DNA of 64,000 nt from an uncultured Clostridium sp. (GTDB lineage Bacteria > Bacillota > Clostridia > TANB77 > CAG-508): positions 23,876-87,875 of the forward strand of contig CAOJKP010000003.1 of the NCBI GenBank assembly GCA_948438085.1, written 5' to 3'. The position numbers and the translations under genes are program-made. The notes under the pieces are model-generated. The model did not search any database. It saw only the letters and a list, made by a program, of their open reading frames with translations, and was not told where the DNA came from. Shown here one piece after another: positions 1-9,502 of this stretch (the stretch's first letter is position 1; every line of letters starts with the position of its first letter).

Positions 1-23
1 AAAATCTAAATAATAAAAAATAA

Positions 24-52
24 TTGAACGAAAAAGTAATAAATGATATAAT
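24..52 (+). promoter_or_regulatory. sigma-A-type promoter for the phosphatase-pcrA pair
   Basis: A TTGAAC -35 box (24-29) and a perfect TATAAT -10 box (47-52) are separated by 17 bases, 27 bases before the ATG at 80. A GGGGTGG ribosome binding site lies between. This would drive the phosphatase gene and the closely following helicase gene. Confidence 0.75.
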
Positions 53-79
53 AGCCAAAGTAATTATGGGGTGGTAGCT

Positions 80-551
80 ATGAATATAATGTTTATATGT
101 ACAGGAAATATATGTAGGAGTGCAATGGCACATCATTTATTGGAAAAAAGATTAGAACAAAACGATATTAAAAATGTACAAGTATTTTCGGCGGGGATAT
201 TTGCCGAAAATCGGAGATAGTGCAACATATAATACAGAAGAAGTAATGAAAGAATATGATGTAGATATGAGAAAACACAAAACAACAAATGTACAATGTA
301 GCAATATAGAATCAATGGATTTAATACTTTGTGCAACAAATTCACATAAAAGAATATTAATACAAATGTATCCCAATATAGCAGATAAAATATTCACAAT
401 GAAAGAATATGTACAAAATGACCCAAATGATTTAGATATAAAAGACCCATGGGGATATGATGTAAGTGTATATAGATATTGTGCAGGGCAAATAGATAAA
501 TGTATAGAATTATTAATTGAAAAAATTCAAATGTCAAATAAAGAGGAGTAA
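80..551 (+). CDS. low-molecular-weight protein phosphatase, read through a +1 frameshift at CGG (212-214)
   Basis: The N-terminal part (from ATG 80) has the family catalytic loop CTGNICRS (Cys7 to Ser14) and stops at a TAG at 218-220. The rest, including the general-acid motif DPWGYD, is in the next frame and ends at 551. Dropping one base at the CGG codon (212-214) gives an uninterrupted protein of about 156 aa, the normal family length, running FAEN then GDSAT. Position 11 is Ile, as in tyrosine phosphatases; the arginine phosphatase YwlE has Thr there, so a tyrosine-type substrate is inferred. It lies 2 bases before pcrA. The frameshift is either programmed +1 recoding or an inactivating insertion. 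Two other genes here share the same TCGGA break, which favours recoding. Confidence 0.85.
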
Positions 552-553
552 AA

Positions 554-2830
554 ATGGAACTATTAAATGGATTAAATAATAAACAATACGAAGCAGTAAA
601 AAAATGTGAAGGACCATGCCTTGTTATTGCAGGAGCTGGAAGCGGTAAAACAAAAGTATTAACACATAAGATTGCATATTTAATGCAAGAAAAATATGTT
701 AAACCATGGAATATACTTGCAATAACATTTACCAATAAAGCAGCAAATGAAATGAAACAAAGAATAGAACAAATTGTAGGTGAAGATATTACAAAAGATT
801 TATGGATTGGAACATTTCACTCTATATGTGTACGAATATTAAGGAGATATATAGATAGACTGGGGTTCGAATCATCATTTGTAATATTTGATACACAGGA
901 CCAAAAAACATTAATAAAAGATTGTCTAAAGCAATTTAATTTAGATGATAAAATGTTTACAGATAAATCTGTATTATCAGAAATTAGTAATGCTAAAAAT
1001 GAAATGCTAGAGCCAGATACATATTCAGTAAATGTAAAAGGAGATTTCAGAAAAGAAAAAATAGCCGAAATATATTATCTATATCAAAAAAGACTAAAAG
1101 AAAACAATGCATTAGATTTTGATGATATAATAAACTATACAATAAAAATATTTATGGAAAATCCAGATGTATTAGAATATTATGGTGAAAAATTTAAGTA
1201 TGTATTAGTAGACGAATATCAAGATACAAATAAAGCACAATTTATGCTTATATCATTATTAGCAGCAAGATACGGAAATATAACAGTAGTTGGAGATAAT
1301 GACCAAGGAATATATTCATTTAGAGGAGCAGATATATCAAACATACTAAACTTTGAAAAAGACTTTCCAGGAACTACTATTATAAAGCTAGAGCAAAATT
1401 ATAGATGTACACAAAATATATTAAATATAGCAAATGCAGTAATAAAAAATAATGAGGTAAAATATGATAAAAAACTATGGACAGAAAACGAAAAAGGACA
1501 ATTACCTACAGTTTCAGTTGCAGATGATGAGTACGATGAAGCAAGGTACATAGTAGAGCAAATAAATCATTTAAAAAGAGAAGAATACTATAAATATTCA
1601 GATTTTGCTATATTATACAGAATGAATACACAATCTCGTGCAATAGAAGAAATTCTAGTAAGAGAAGATATACCATATAAAATTATAGGTGGACTAAAAT
1701 TCTATGAAAGAAAAGAAATTAAAGATATAATTGCATATCTACGTTTAATAAATAACTCAAATGACAATTTAAGTTTACGAAGAATAATAAATGAACCCAA
1801 AAGAGGAATAGGTAAAACAAGTTTAGATAATATTCAACAATTATCAGAGCAAAATTCTATATCAATGTACGAAATTATAAAAAATGCAGAGCAATATGGG
1901 TTAAATAGAGTATTTGTAAATTCTAGAGAATTTATACAAGTAATAGAAGAATTAAAAGAAGAAAAAGAAAAATTAAAAATATCTGAATTAGTAAAAGCTA
2001 CATTATCAAAAACAGGATATACAAAAGCACTAGAATTAGAAAACTCAGTAGAAGCGGAGAATAGAATAGAAAACTTAGAAGAATTTTTAACAGTTGCAAT
2101 AGAATTTGAAGAACAATCAGCAGAAAATACACTAAGTGAATTTCTAGAAAGTATAACACTTTCAAGTGATATAGATAATCTTGAAGAAGAACAAGATTCT
2201 GTTACATTAATGACATTACATAGTGCAAAAGGGTTAGAATTTCCAGTAGTATTTTTAGTTGGTATGGAAGAAGGAATATTTCCAGGATATAAATCTATAG
2301 GAGAACAAAAAGAGCTAGAAGAAGAAAGACGTTTATGTTATGTAGGAATTACAAGAGCAAAAAACAACTTATTTTTAACATGTGCAAAAAGAAGAACAAT
2401 ATTTGGCTCAACAAGCTATAATCAAGTATCAAGATTTATTAATGAAATACCGCAAAATTTATTAGATGGTTCACAAAATTTGCAAAACAATAAAAAAGAA
2501 GAATTTGAGGATACTAAATATGAATGGAAATATGGAAACTCAAAATTAAACACATATTCAGATGAAACAGTAAAAAAGACAAATTATTCAAATAATACAT
2601 ATGCATTTAGAACAGCACAAAGCTTTTTAGATAATCTTAATAAAAAATCAAATAATGTAGACCTTTCAATATATAAAGAAGGAAAAAGAGTATATCACAA
2701 AAAATTTGGAGAGGGAACAATAAATTATGTTGAAGAAGAAGGAGAAGACTTAAAAGTAGATATAAGTTTTGATAAAGTAGGGCATAAAAGATTAATGGCA
2801 AAATTTGCAGGATTAGAGGTAATAGACTAA
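554..2830 (+). CDS. pcrA: ATP-dependent DNA helicase PcrA/UvrD
   Basis: A 758-aa superfamily 1A helicase that translocates 3' to 5' on single-stranded DNA in repair, replication restart and plasmid replication. Visible motifs are the Walker A loop GAGSGKT (about residues 27-33), the Walker B type sequence VDEYQDTN, the motif III region GDNDQGIYSFRGA, QNYRCT, and VGITRAKNNL near the end of the helicase core. The tail carries the small Tudor-like module seen in Gram-positive PcrA (RVYHKKFGEGTI). The length is typical. GAGGAG lies just before the ATG, 2 bases after the phosphatase stop, so the two genes are probably cotranscribed. Helicase activity is known from the family; nothing unusual is visible. 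Confidence 0.97.
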   Translation: MELLNGLNNKQYEAVKKCEGPCLVIAGAGSGKTKVLTHKIAYLMQEKYVKPWNILAITFTNKAANEMKQRIEQIVGEDITKDLWIGTFHSICVRILRRYIDRLGFESSFVIFDTQDQKTLIKDCLKQFNLDDKMFTDKSVLSEISNAKNEMLEPDTYSVNVKGDFRKEKIAEIYYLYQKRLKENNALDFDDIINYTIKIFMENPDVLEYYGEKFKYVLVDEYQDTNKAQFMLISLLAARYGNITVVGDNDQGIYSFRGADISNILNFEKDFPGTTIIKLEQNYRCTQNILNIANAVIKNNEVKYDKKLWTENEKGQLPTVSVADDEYDEARYIVEQINHLKREEYYKYSDFAILYRMNTQSRAIEEILVREDIPYKIIGGLKFYERKEIKDIIAYLRLINNSNDNLSLRRIINEPKRGIGKTSLDNIQQLSEQNSISMYEIIKNAEQYGLNRVFVNSREFIQVIEELKEEKEKLKISELVKATLSKTGYTKALELENSVEAENRIENLEEFLTVAIEFEEQSAENTLSEFLESITLSSDIDNLEEEQDSVTLMTLHSAKGLEFPVVFLVGMEEGIFPGYKSIGEQKELEEERRLCYVGITRAKNNLFLTCAKRRTIFGSTSYNQVSRFINEIPQNLLDGSQNLQNNKKEEFEDTKYEWKYGNSKLNTYSDETVKKTNYSNNTYAFRTAQSFLDNLNKKSNNVDLSIYKEGKRVYHKKFGEGTINYVEEEGEDLKVDISFDKVGHKRLMAKFAGLEVID

Positions 2831-3047
2831 AAAAACATCAAATATTAGGGCAAAAGCACTTATAATACATAATTATTACGAATATTACAAAAATATTACA
2901 AAAAATATTATTAATTATAAAATGAAGAAAAACGAAGATATTTAAAGATAATTATAAATAATAAACAATAATTTAATCTAATAGGAATTGTGAAAAAAAA
3001 ATACTTAATATAGAATATAAACATAAATAAAAAATAAGAAAAGGAGT

Positions 3048-4073
3048 ATGTATAAAATACCTATGAAAAAGTTATTAGTACATATAAGGACGTCGATTAA
3101 GCTAATATCCGTAACAGTTTTAGCATTAGCATTAATTATAGGAATAATAGCATTTATATATAAACCAACATATAGTGTTTCACTTGATGGAGAATTTATA
3201 GGATACACAAAAAATAAGGCAGAATTGCAAAAAAGAATAAATCAATACATAGAAAATGGAAATAGTGAAAATGTGGCATTTGTTCAAATTGATGTTATGC
3301 CAGAATATAAACTATGTTTGTTAAAAAAAGGTATTGAGCCAAATGATGATGAAATTTATGAGAAAGTTGAAGCAATAGGAACAACATATTATAAATATTA
3401 TGCAATATTAGTAGATGGGGAAGAAAAGAGATTTGTTTCAACATTTGAAGAAGCAGAAGTAGCACTAAATGGTCTAAAAGAAAAAAATAGTGCAAATAAA
3501 GATAAAATAACAATAGTAGAAAAATATGAAACAGAGCCAAAAGAAATAGTTACATCAGAAGTAGTAATATCTGAATTATATGAAAAAGTACAAGAAACTA
3601 AAACTACAACAAATAATACAAAATCAAAAGCAAAATCTTCAGGAGGTCCAGTAAGATATGCTTCAAGTGCTAATACAACAAGCAAAGTAGTACCATTAGG
3701 AATAAATTTAATAAAACCAATATCAGGTTCAGTTACATCAAGATTTGGAGGAAGATGGGGTTCAACACATAAAGGAATTGATATAGGAGCTGCGAGAGGA
3801 ACAAAAATAAAGGCATCTGCATCAGGAACAGTAGTTACCTCAGCAACAGGATATAATGGTGGATACGGAAATTATGTAGTAATATCACATGGAAATGGAA
3901 TAGAAACAGCATATGGACATTGTAGTGAATTATATGTAAAAGTTGGACAAAAAGTGTCACAAGGAGAAGTTATAGCAGCAGTAGGAAATACAGGTCGTTC
4001 ATATGGAAATCACCTTCATTTAGAAATTAGAATAAATGGAATAGCACAAAATCCACAAAATTATTTATATTAA
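3048..4073 (+). CDS. membrane-anchored M23 (LytM-type) peptidoglycan endopeptidase
   Basis: The protein of up to 341 aa has an N-terminal membrane segment (about residues 17-38), an extracellular linker with a G5-like stretch, a Ser/Thr/Lys-rich spacer and a C-terminal M23 peptidase domain. The zinc ligands are visible in HKGIDIG and HLHLEIR, with YGHCSELYVKVGQ between. Such enzymes cut peptide cross-links in the wall; some act in sporulation or division. The start is uncertain: AAGGAG is only one base from the ATG at 3048, and the next ATG (3063) is 16 bases away. The gene stands alone, with 217 AT-rich bases upstream and a strong terminator downstream. Confidence 0.9.
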   Translation: MYKIPMKKLLVHIRTSIKLISVTVLALALIIGIIAFIYKPTYSVSLDGEFIGYTKNKAELQKRINQYIENGNSENVAFVQIDVMPEYKLCLLKKGIEPNDDEIYEKVEAIGTTYYKYYAILVDGEEKRFVSTFEEAEVALNGLKEKNSANKDKITIVEKYETEPKEIVTSEVVISELYEKVQETKTTTNNTKSKAKSSGGPVRYASSANTTSKVVPLGINLIKPISGSVTSRFGGRWGSTHKGIDIGAARGTKIKASASGTVVTSATGYNGGYGNYVVISHGNGIETAYGHCSELYVKVGQKVSQGEVIAAVGNTGRSYGNHLHLEIRINGIAQNPQNYLY

Positions 4074-4074
4074 T

Positions 4075-4110
4075 AAAGAAAGAAAATGCATTTTTGCATT
4101 TTCTTTCTTT
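4075..4110. terminator. bidirectional terminator after the M23 peptidase
   Basis: A perfect 16-bp stem (4075-4090 with 4095-4110) with a TTTT loop, rich in A on one side and T on the other, directly after the peptidase stop codon. Confidence 0.85.
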
Positions 4111-4150
4111 ATAATTATTCACTATTCATTATTAATTACAATTATAAGAT

Positions 4151-4256
4151 TGTAGGGGCTACCTTTGGCAGTCCATTCTCCAACTAATAGTCTCGAACAA
4201 TGTAGGGGCGATTTCAATCGCCCGCCCTATAGAGGAATACCCAAGCAATGTAATTA
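4151..4256. repeat. dispersed intergenic repeat, family 1, copy R1 (partly doubled)
   Basis: It contains TGTAGGGGCTACC at 4151 and a second TGTAGGGGCG at 4201, then CCCGCCCTATAGAGGAATA and CCCAA. The same consensus occurs at 24147 and 28041. The second unit contains the small hairpin GGGCGATTTCAATCGCCC. It is noncoding and G+C-rich compared with its surroundings. Confidence 0.7.
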
Positions 4257-4260
4257 TAAA

Positions 4261-4294
4261 TAACTAAAGTGCGACCATTAGGTCGCACTTTAGT
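4261..4294. terminator. hairpin at the 3' end of mecA
   Basis: A perfect 15-bp stem with the loop ATTA just beyond the mecA stop. Its core GCGACC-loop-GGTCGCACT recurs at the start of repeat copy B (27842). It may terminate mecA and is also part of the dispersed repeat series. Confidence 0.65.
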
Positions 4295-4297
4295 TAT

Positions 4298-4924
4298 TTA
4301 TAATTTACAAAAATGTTTAACACAAGTTTTAATAGCATTACTCTTCATAATAATATTACCATATTCCATAAGTTTACTCTCAAACAAATCAGAGAAATTA
4401 ACAAAATGTGCGAACTCTGTTACTACTGAATAGAAAAATTTTAACTTTTGTGAATTACTATTTATTTCAGATAAAACAAGATAATATTTGTTATTATATT
4501 CGTACAATGACTGTACTTTAGAAAGAGAAGTAGTGCAATTATGTTGTTGTAAATAATTACAAAATTCGCAGAAATTATCAAAGTTACAAAATTCATAAAT
4601 TGCCTTAGAATTTTCTATATTAGGATTTTTTCTTTTTATATTAACTCTTTTTCTTTTATATGTATTCTTCTGCTTTTCAACAGCAAATCTAGTAACGGTT
4701 AAAACAAAACTACCATTGGAAAGAGCTAAAGCTTCAATCATAATTTTGTAATCATCAGTAACAAAGCCAACTTTTTTTTCTGCCTCATCTAACATATCTA
4801 AAAATATAGATTGTGATTCAATAGAATTAGACATGAAAGTGTGGAAATCAATGTTTTTTTCTTTTAAATCATCTAAATTTAAAGTTATTCTTATTTTATC
4901 TTCATTAAGTTTTTCAATTTTCAT
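4298..4924 (-). CDS. mecA: adaptor protein MecA
   Basis: This 208-aa protein has the typical MecA layout: an N-terminal substrate-recognition domain (MKIEKLNEDKIRITLNLDDL), a charged Lys/Arg linker around residues 85-105 and a C-terminal ClpC-binding domain ending in a helical region. In Bacillus, MecA delivers substrates such as ComK to ClpC/ClpP and regulates competence. No clpC is nearby. The gene is monocistronic, facing the M23 peptidase across two hairpins. Identification rests mainly on the strongly recognisable N-terminus. Confidence 0.88.
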   Translation of the reverse strand: MKIEKLNEDKIRITLNLDDLKEKNIDFHTFMSNSIESQSIFLDMLDEAEKKVGFVTDDYKIMIEALALSNGSFVLTVTRFAVEKQKNTYKRKRVNIKRKNPNIENSKAIYEFCNFDNFCEFCNYLQQHNCTTSLSKVQSLYEYNNKYYLVLSEINSNSQKLKFFYSVVTEFAHFVNFSDLFESKLMEYGNIIMKSNAIKTCVKHFCKL

Positions 4925-5143
4925 AATAAAAATCTTTCCTTCCTAAACTAATAAACCTTAATTTAATTATACTACTATATTATAAAAAGTTAAACACACA
5001 AATTATGGTAAAAGTATTTTTTATAATATATTATATTATAAAAAAATAAAAATGTACTAATAATATAGCACAATAAAAATAAAAAGAAAAGAAAAAATGG
5101 AAAATAAATATAATAAAATATAATTAACACTCTAATATAAAAT

Positions 5144-5178
5144 AAAGAAGGCCCCACGCAACGCAGGGGGCCTTCTTT
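5144..5178. terminator. bidirectional terminator downstream of the 5204 gene
   Basis: AAAGAAGGCCCC pairs with GGGGCCTTCTTT around a GC-rich loop. It lies 26 bases beyond the stop of the minus-strand membrane gene. It is markedly more G+C-rich than other terminators here, matching the unusual composition of that gene. Confidence 0.8.
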
Positions 5179-5203
5179 ATGTCATGTAGCCTAATCAATT
5201 ATA

Positions 5204-5608
5204 TCATTCTGAGTCTGCTTTCTGCCATACACAGAAAAACGTGAAAAAGACTAAAAATATGACGAAACATATTGCGCCTAATACTGCCATTGTTATCAGT
5301 TCGTCCATAAATATGGCACCAGAGATCCCGTATACTGCCAGCATAGACAATGCCAAGAAAAAGCCAGACATTTCTAAAGCAACTTTCCTTGATCCATCTA
5401 AAGGTTTTCTCCAGATGCACAAAAGCGTGAACATATAGTAGCAAACGCCAAGGCATAAGAATCCCAGGAATACTAACGCAGGCTTTTCTGCCTTAGCAGC
5501 TATGACAAGCACAGCCATAGACAATAGCAAAAGGAAAATGCTACTACCTAATAGCAGCCGCTCATCAAGACTAAGTTTTAAAGTTACGTTTGGTTTTTTC
5601 ATATTCAT
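5204..5608 (-). CDS. four-helix integral membrane protein of unknown function, atypical composition
   Basis: I do not recognise a family. From the ATG at 5608 (preceded by AAAGGGGG) it encodes about 134 aa with a short basic N-terminus (MNMKKPNVTLKL) and four hydrophobic segments, roughly at residues 22-40, 44-62, 77-95 and 102-124. An upstream in-frame ATG (5626) lies before the ribosome binding site and is unlikely. Codon use differs from the neighbours: many G/C-ending codons and a CGG arginine codon (in LDERLLLG) that native genes here avoid. It has its own GC-rich terminator. Recent horizontal transfer is likely. Confidence 0.7.
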   Translation of the reverse strand: MNMKKPNVTLKLSLDERLLLGSSIFLLLLSMAVLVIAAKAEKPALVFLGFLCLGVCYYMFTLLCIWRKPLDGSRKVALEMSGFFLALSMLAVYGISGAIFMDELITMAVLGAICFVIFLVFFTFFCVWQKADSE

Positions 5609-5858
5609 AAAAAAACCCCCTTTCATTTTTTTTGCATAACGCTAATAAAATTATAGCATTATATACCAAAATAGTCAACATAATACAAATGTGTCTAAAA
5701 TAAATTCCTTAAATATTACAATTTTATTGAAAAATATATGATTTTACTTGAAAAAAACTGTTTATGAATATATAATACTATAGGAAAAATATATAATAGG
5801 TTTATTTTCAAAAGAAAATATAATAGTAAAAAACGTACCAATGAATATAGGAGGAAAT

Positions 5859-6116
5859 ATGGCTACAAGAGATAAAAGTATATGGATATTTATAGTATTT
5901 TTGTTAGCAGGGCTTGTAATAGGAGGGCTGTTAGGAGAACTTGCTGCAAAGGTAGATTTTTTATGGTGGTTATCTTATGGACAAGAGTTTGGATTATCAC
6001 AACCACTAATATTAGATTTAAATATAATAAAAATTACATTTGGGCTACAATTAAAAATTAATATAGCAAGTATAATAGGAATGGCAATAGCAATTTTTAT
6101 TTATAGAAAAGTATAA
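5859..6116 (+). CDS. DUF4321-type small membrane protein
   Basis: About 85 aa from the ATG at 5859, four bases after AGGAGG (an earlier in-frame ATG at 5841 has no site). Two hydrophobic helices flank a conserved-looking middle with GGLLGELAA and a C-terminal region ending IFIYRKV. Proteins of this type often sit just before radC-mreB in Clostridia. Function unknown. It is followed after 47 bases by radC and probably cotranscribed with it. Confidence 0.75.
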   Translation: MATRDKSIWIFIVFLLAGLVIGGLLGELAAKVDFLWWLSYGQEFGLSQPLILDLNIIKITFGLQLKINIASIIGMAIAIFIYRKV

Positions 6117-6163
6117 CTATATTTAATTTGACAAAGACTATATGGGGGAGAAAGGAAAAATAA

Positions 6164-6862
6164 ATGACTTTAAAAATGAAAGAACTCCCAGAATCAGAAA
6201 GACCATACGAAAAATTAGAAATGTATGGTGCAGAGAAGTTATCCAATTCAGAATTATTAGCAATAATCATAAAAACAGGAACAAAAGAAGAAAGTGCTTT
6301 TGGTTTAGCACAAAAGGTACTTGCACTTAAAGATGATATTGGAAATAAGGAACTAAGTTTTTTACAAAATTTATCAATAGAAGAATTGATAAAAATAAAA
6401 GGAATTGGAAAAATAAAAGCAATACAAATAATAGCAACTTGTGAACTAGCACGAAGAATGTCTAAACCAATTAATTCTTTAAAAGTCAAGATTAACAATT
6501 CTAAAGATGTATCAAATCTATTAATGGACGAACTAAGACTAGAAAAAAGAGAATTAGTTAAACTATTAATATTAAATTCTAAAAATGTACTATTAAAAAT
6601 AGTAGATATTGCATTAGGTGGAAGTAATTTTGCGGCATTAGAGCCTAAAATTGTTCTTTATGAACCAATAAAAATGCAAGCACAAAAGATAATCTTAGTA
6701 CATAATCATCCAAGTGGAGATCCAACACCTAGTAAAGGTGATTACCTAGTAACAGATAGAATATATGAGTGTGCAGATGTAATGGGAATTACATTGGTTG
6801 ATCATGTTATTATTGGAGATAATAAATTTCAGAGTATTTTTAAGAATAAAAGTGAACATTAA
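6164..6862 (+). CDS. radC: RadC-family JAB/MPN-domain protein
   Basis: A 232-aa protein with an N-terminal helix-hairpin-helix region (KIKGIGKIKAIQI) and a C-terminal JAB/MPN metalloprotease fold. The metal-binding motif is visible as HNHPSGDPTPSKGD. It was historically called a DNA repair protein, but the biochemical role is unproven; links to natural transformation and mobile elements are reported for relatives. GGGGGAGAAAGG precedes the ATG. Its position upstream of mreBCD is conserved in many Firmicutes. Confidence 0.95.
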   Translation: MTLKMKELPESERPYEKLEMYGAEKLSNSELLAIIIKTGTKEESAFGLAQKVLALKDDIGNKELSFLQNLSIEELIKIKGIGKIKAIQIIATCELARRMSKPINSLKVKINNSKDVSNLLMDELRLEKRELVKLLILNSKNVLLKIVDIALGGSNFAALEPKIVLYEPIKMQAQKIILVHNHPSGDPTPSKGDYLVTDRIYECADVMGITLVDHVIIGDNKFQSIFKNKSEH

Positions 6863-7019
6863 TAGCATTTTAAAGTCTCTCTTTTTGTATTTCATTTCTA
6901 TACGATTTGTATGTACACATTAAAATGCTAAAACTAAGAAATGTTTACTAGCAAATTTTATTAAGTAAAATTTGTGAGAAATATTAGAAATAAATAATTA
7001 AGAAAGAAGGATGTAATTA

Positions 7020-8051
7020 ATGAAACTATTTGGGATTGGAGACAAAGATATAGGTATTGATTTAGGTACAGCAAATATGCTAGTTACACTTAAAGGAAAA
7101 GGAATTGTATTAAAAGAACCATCAGTAGTTGCAATAGATAGAAAAACAGGAGAAATTATGGCAACAGGTGTAGAAGCAAAGGACATGCTTGGAAGAACAC
7201 CAGAAAGAATAAAGGCAGTAAGACCATTAAAAGATGGAGTAATAGCAGATTTTACAGCAACACAACTTATGTTGAAAAATATAATATCTAAAGTATCAAA
7301 AAAATATAACATAGGAAGACCAAGGGTTGTAGTAGGAGTTCCATCAGGAATTACAGAAGTAGAAGAAAGAGCTGTAGAAGAATCAGTAGTACAAGCAGGA
7401 GCAAAAGAAGTATATTTAATAGAAGAACCAATGGCTGCAGCAATAGGAGCAAACTTAGAAGTATCAGAGCCAAGTGGTAGCATAATAGTAGATATCGGTG
7501 GAGGAACAACGGAAGTTGCAGTAGTATCTTTAGGAGGAATAGTAGTAAGTAATTCATTAAGAGTAGCAGGAGATGAACTAGACGGAGATATAGTTAGCTA
7601 TATAAAAAAAGAAATAAATTTAGCAATAGGGGAAACAACAGCTGAGGAAATAAAAATGGAAATTGGATGTGCAATGCCATTAATGACAGAGCAAACAAAA
7701 GAAATAAGAGGAAGAGATTTACAAACAGGACTTCCAAGAAATGTAATAATAACATCAACACAAGTGCAAGATGCTATGGCAGAATCTGTAAATGAAATAG
7801 TTGAAGTAGTAAAAGCAACCTTAGAAAAAACACCACCAGAGTTAGCTTCAGATATAATGGAAAAAGGAATTGTATTAGCAGGTGGAGGAGCATTAATTAA
7901 AAACTTAGATAAACTATTAAGCGAAAAAACAGGAATGCCAGTTTATGTTGCAGAAAATCCACTTGACTGTGTAGTTAAAGGAACAGGAAAAACACTAGAA
8001 GATTTAGATAAATTAAGAAGTGTATTAATAAATGCAAGAAAGAGAAGATAA
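7020..8051 (+). CDS. mreB: rod shape-determining protein MreB
   Basis: A 343-aa bacterial actin. Nucleotide-binding motifs are visible: DLGTANMLV near the N-terminus (phosphate 1), [14 protein letters not shown] (phosphate 2) and [16 protein letters not shown] (adenosine). It polymerises under the membrane and directs lateral wall synthesis with MreC, MreD and PBP2, which follow. GAAAGAAGGATG lies before the ATG. The gap to radC is about 157 bases and contains a weak inverted repeat (TAGCATTTTAA with TTAAAATGCTA), so mreB may have its own promoter. Confidence 0.97.
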   Translation: MKLFGIGDKDIGIDLGTANMLVTLKGKGIVLKEPSVVAIDRKTGEIMATGVEAKDMLGRTPERIKAVRPLKDGVIADFTATQLMLKNIISKVSKKYNIGRPRVVVGVPSGITEVEERAVEESVVQAGAKEVYLIEEPMAAAIGANLEVSEPSGSIIVDIGGGTTEVAVVSLGGIVVSNSLRVAGDELDGDIVSYIKKEINLAIGETTAEEIKMEIGCAMPLMTEQTKEIRGRDLQTGLPRNVIITSTQVQDAMAESVNEIVEVVKATLEKTPPELASDIMEKGIVLAGGGALIKNLDKLLSEKTGMPVYVAENPLDCVVKGTGKTLEDLDKLRSVLINARKRR

Positions 8052-8068
8052 AAGAAAGGATAATTGGT

Positions 8069-8884
8069 ATGTATAAAAAAAATACAGGTGTTATGGGAAT
8101 AATAATAACAATAGTAATATTAATATTATTAGTTATTTTATCTAATATAAACATAGAAAAGTTATCTCACATAGAAAACATTTTTACAGTAGTAATAATG
8201 CCTGTACAGAATGGATTAACATACCTAAAGCAAAAAATAGCTGGGAATGATGAATTTTTTTCAGATATATCTACTTTAAAACAAGAAAACGAAGAACTAA
8301 AAAATAAAAATGCTGAATTAGAGAGAAACTTAAGAGAATATGAAATATTAAAATCTGAAAATCAAACATTAAAAGAATATATGAATTTAACACAAAAATA
8401 CGCAAATTATTCAACAAAGGCAGGATATATAATAAATAAAGATGTTACTAATTATAATAGTACATTTATAATAAATATAGGAAAAAAAGATGGAATAGAA
8501 GTAAACATGACAGTTATATCAGATAAAGGTTTGGTAGGTCATATAATATCAACCACAGATAGCACATCAAAAGTACAAACTATAATTGATACATCTAGTT
8601 CATTAAGTGCAATAATGAGTACCTCTAGAGATTCCTTAATATGTAAGGGAACTCTAGAGGAAAAAAACTGTTTAAGAGCGACATATATTCCAACTACGGC
8701 AAATATTGTTCAAGGAGATAAAATAGAAACTTCAGGAATGGGAGGAATATATCCTAAAGGAATATTAATAGGAACAATAAAAAGTATAGAAAACACAAAA
8801 AATATTACAGATAGATATGCAATAATCAAACCAGCAGTTGATTTTGATAAAGTAGAAACTGTACTAGTAATAACAAACGAATAA
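8069..8884 (+). CDS. mreC: rod shape-determining protein MreC
   Basis: A 271-aa protein with one N-terminal membrane helix (about residues 8-25), a coiled coil (about 65-105, rich in E, N, L and K) and a C-terminal periplasm-side beta domain with motifs such as SDKGLVGHI and GGIYPKGILIG. It links MreB to the extracellular wall-synthesis machinery. It starts 17 bases after mreB behind AAAGGA. Confidence 0.93.
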   Translation: MYKKNTGVMGIIITIVILILLVILSNINIEKLSHIENIFTVVIMPVQNGLTYLKQKIAGNDEFFSDISTLKQENEELKNKNAELERNLREYEILKSENQTLKEYMNLTQKYANYSTKAGYIINKDVTNYNSTFIINIGKKDGIEVNMTVISDKGLVGHIISTTDSTSKVQTIIDTSSSLSAIMSTSRDSLICKGTLEEKNCLRATYIPTTANIVQGDKIETSGMGGIYPKGILIGTIKSIENTKNITDRYAIIKPAVDFDKVETVLVITNE

Positions 8885-8948
8885 GAATATTTTAATTAAA
8901 AATTATATTAGCTTATTCACCAAAATACTGCTTACTAAGGAGGTTCAA

Positions 8949-9482
8949 TTGAAAAAAACAGTAATTGTAATATCAATATTTATAACATTCTTAATAATAT
9001 ATTTTTTACAATCGAACTTATTCAACTGGTTTACTATAGCAGGAATATCTCCAAATTTGTTTGTAATAATGGCATTATTTTTGGGGCTATTTTTAGGAAG
9101 AAGCCGAGGGATACCTATCATATTAGTAATAGGGATATTTTTAGATTTTTTTATTGGAAAAAAAATTGGAACTTCGGCAATAATGCTTGCTTGTGTAGTA
9201 TTAATTGCAGGATATTTTGAGCAAAACTTTTCAAAAGATAGTAGAATAACAATTTTACTTATGACAGCAGGAGTAACTCTAATATATGAAGTAGGAATGT
9301 ATTTATTAAATATTATTTTTGTAGGAACTACATTAGAAATATTGCCATTTATGAAAATACTATTAATAGAAACTTTGTATAATGTAATATTAACCATTAT
9401 ATTACATCCATTAATTCAAAAACTTGGATATTGTATAGAAGAAACATTTAAGGAATCACGAATACTTACAAGATATTTTTAA
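8949..9482 (+). CDS. mreD: rod shape-determining protein MreD
   Basis: A 177-aa polytopic membrane protein with about five hydrophobic segments and a GLFLDFFIG-like segment typical of MreD. The start is TTG at 8949, preceded by AGGAGG at a proper distance; no ATG fits. Sequence similarity within MreD is low in general, so the call leans on the mreB-mreC-X-PBP2 order, the length and the topology. Confidence 0.88.
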   Translation: MKKTVIVISIFITFLIIYFLQSNLFNWFTIAGISPNLFVIMALFLGLFLGRSRGIPIILVIGIFLDFFIGKKIGTSAIMLACVVLIAGYFEQNFSKDSRITILLMTAGVTLIYEVGMYLLNIIFVGTTLEILPFMKILLIETLYNVILTIILHPLIQKLGYCIEETFKESRILTRYF

Positions 9483-9502
9483 TTTATGAAGGAGGTTAAA
9501 AT

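Noticed and set aside
80..551. Plain pseudogene call for the phosphatase
   Set aside because: The only defect is one base at CGG, catalytic motifs are intact on both sides, and two other genes share the same TCGGA break.
80..4924. A YwlE arginine phosphatase working with MecA/ClpC
   Set aside because: The phosphatase has Ile at position 11 of CTGNICRS, as in tyrosine phosphatases, not the Thr that YwlE uses to select phospho-arginine.
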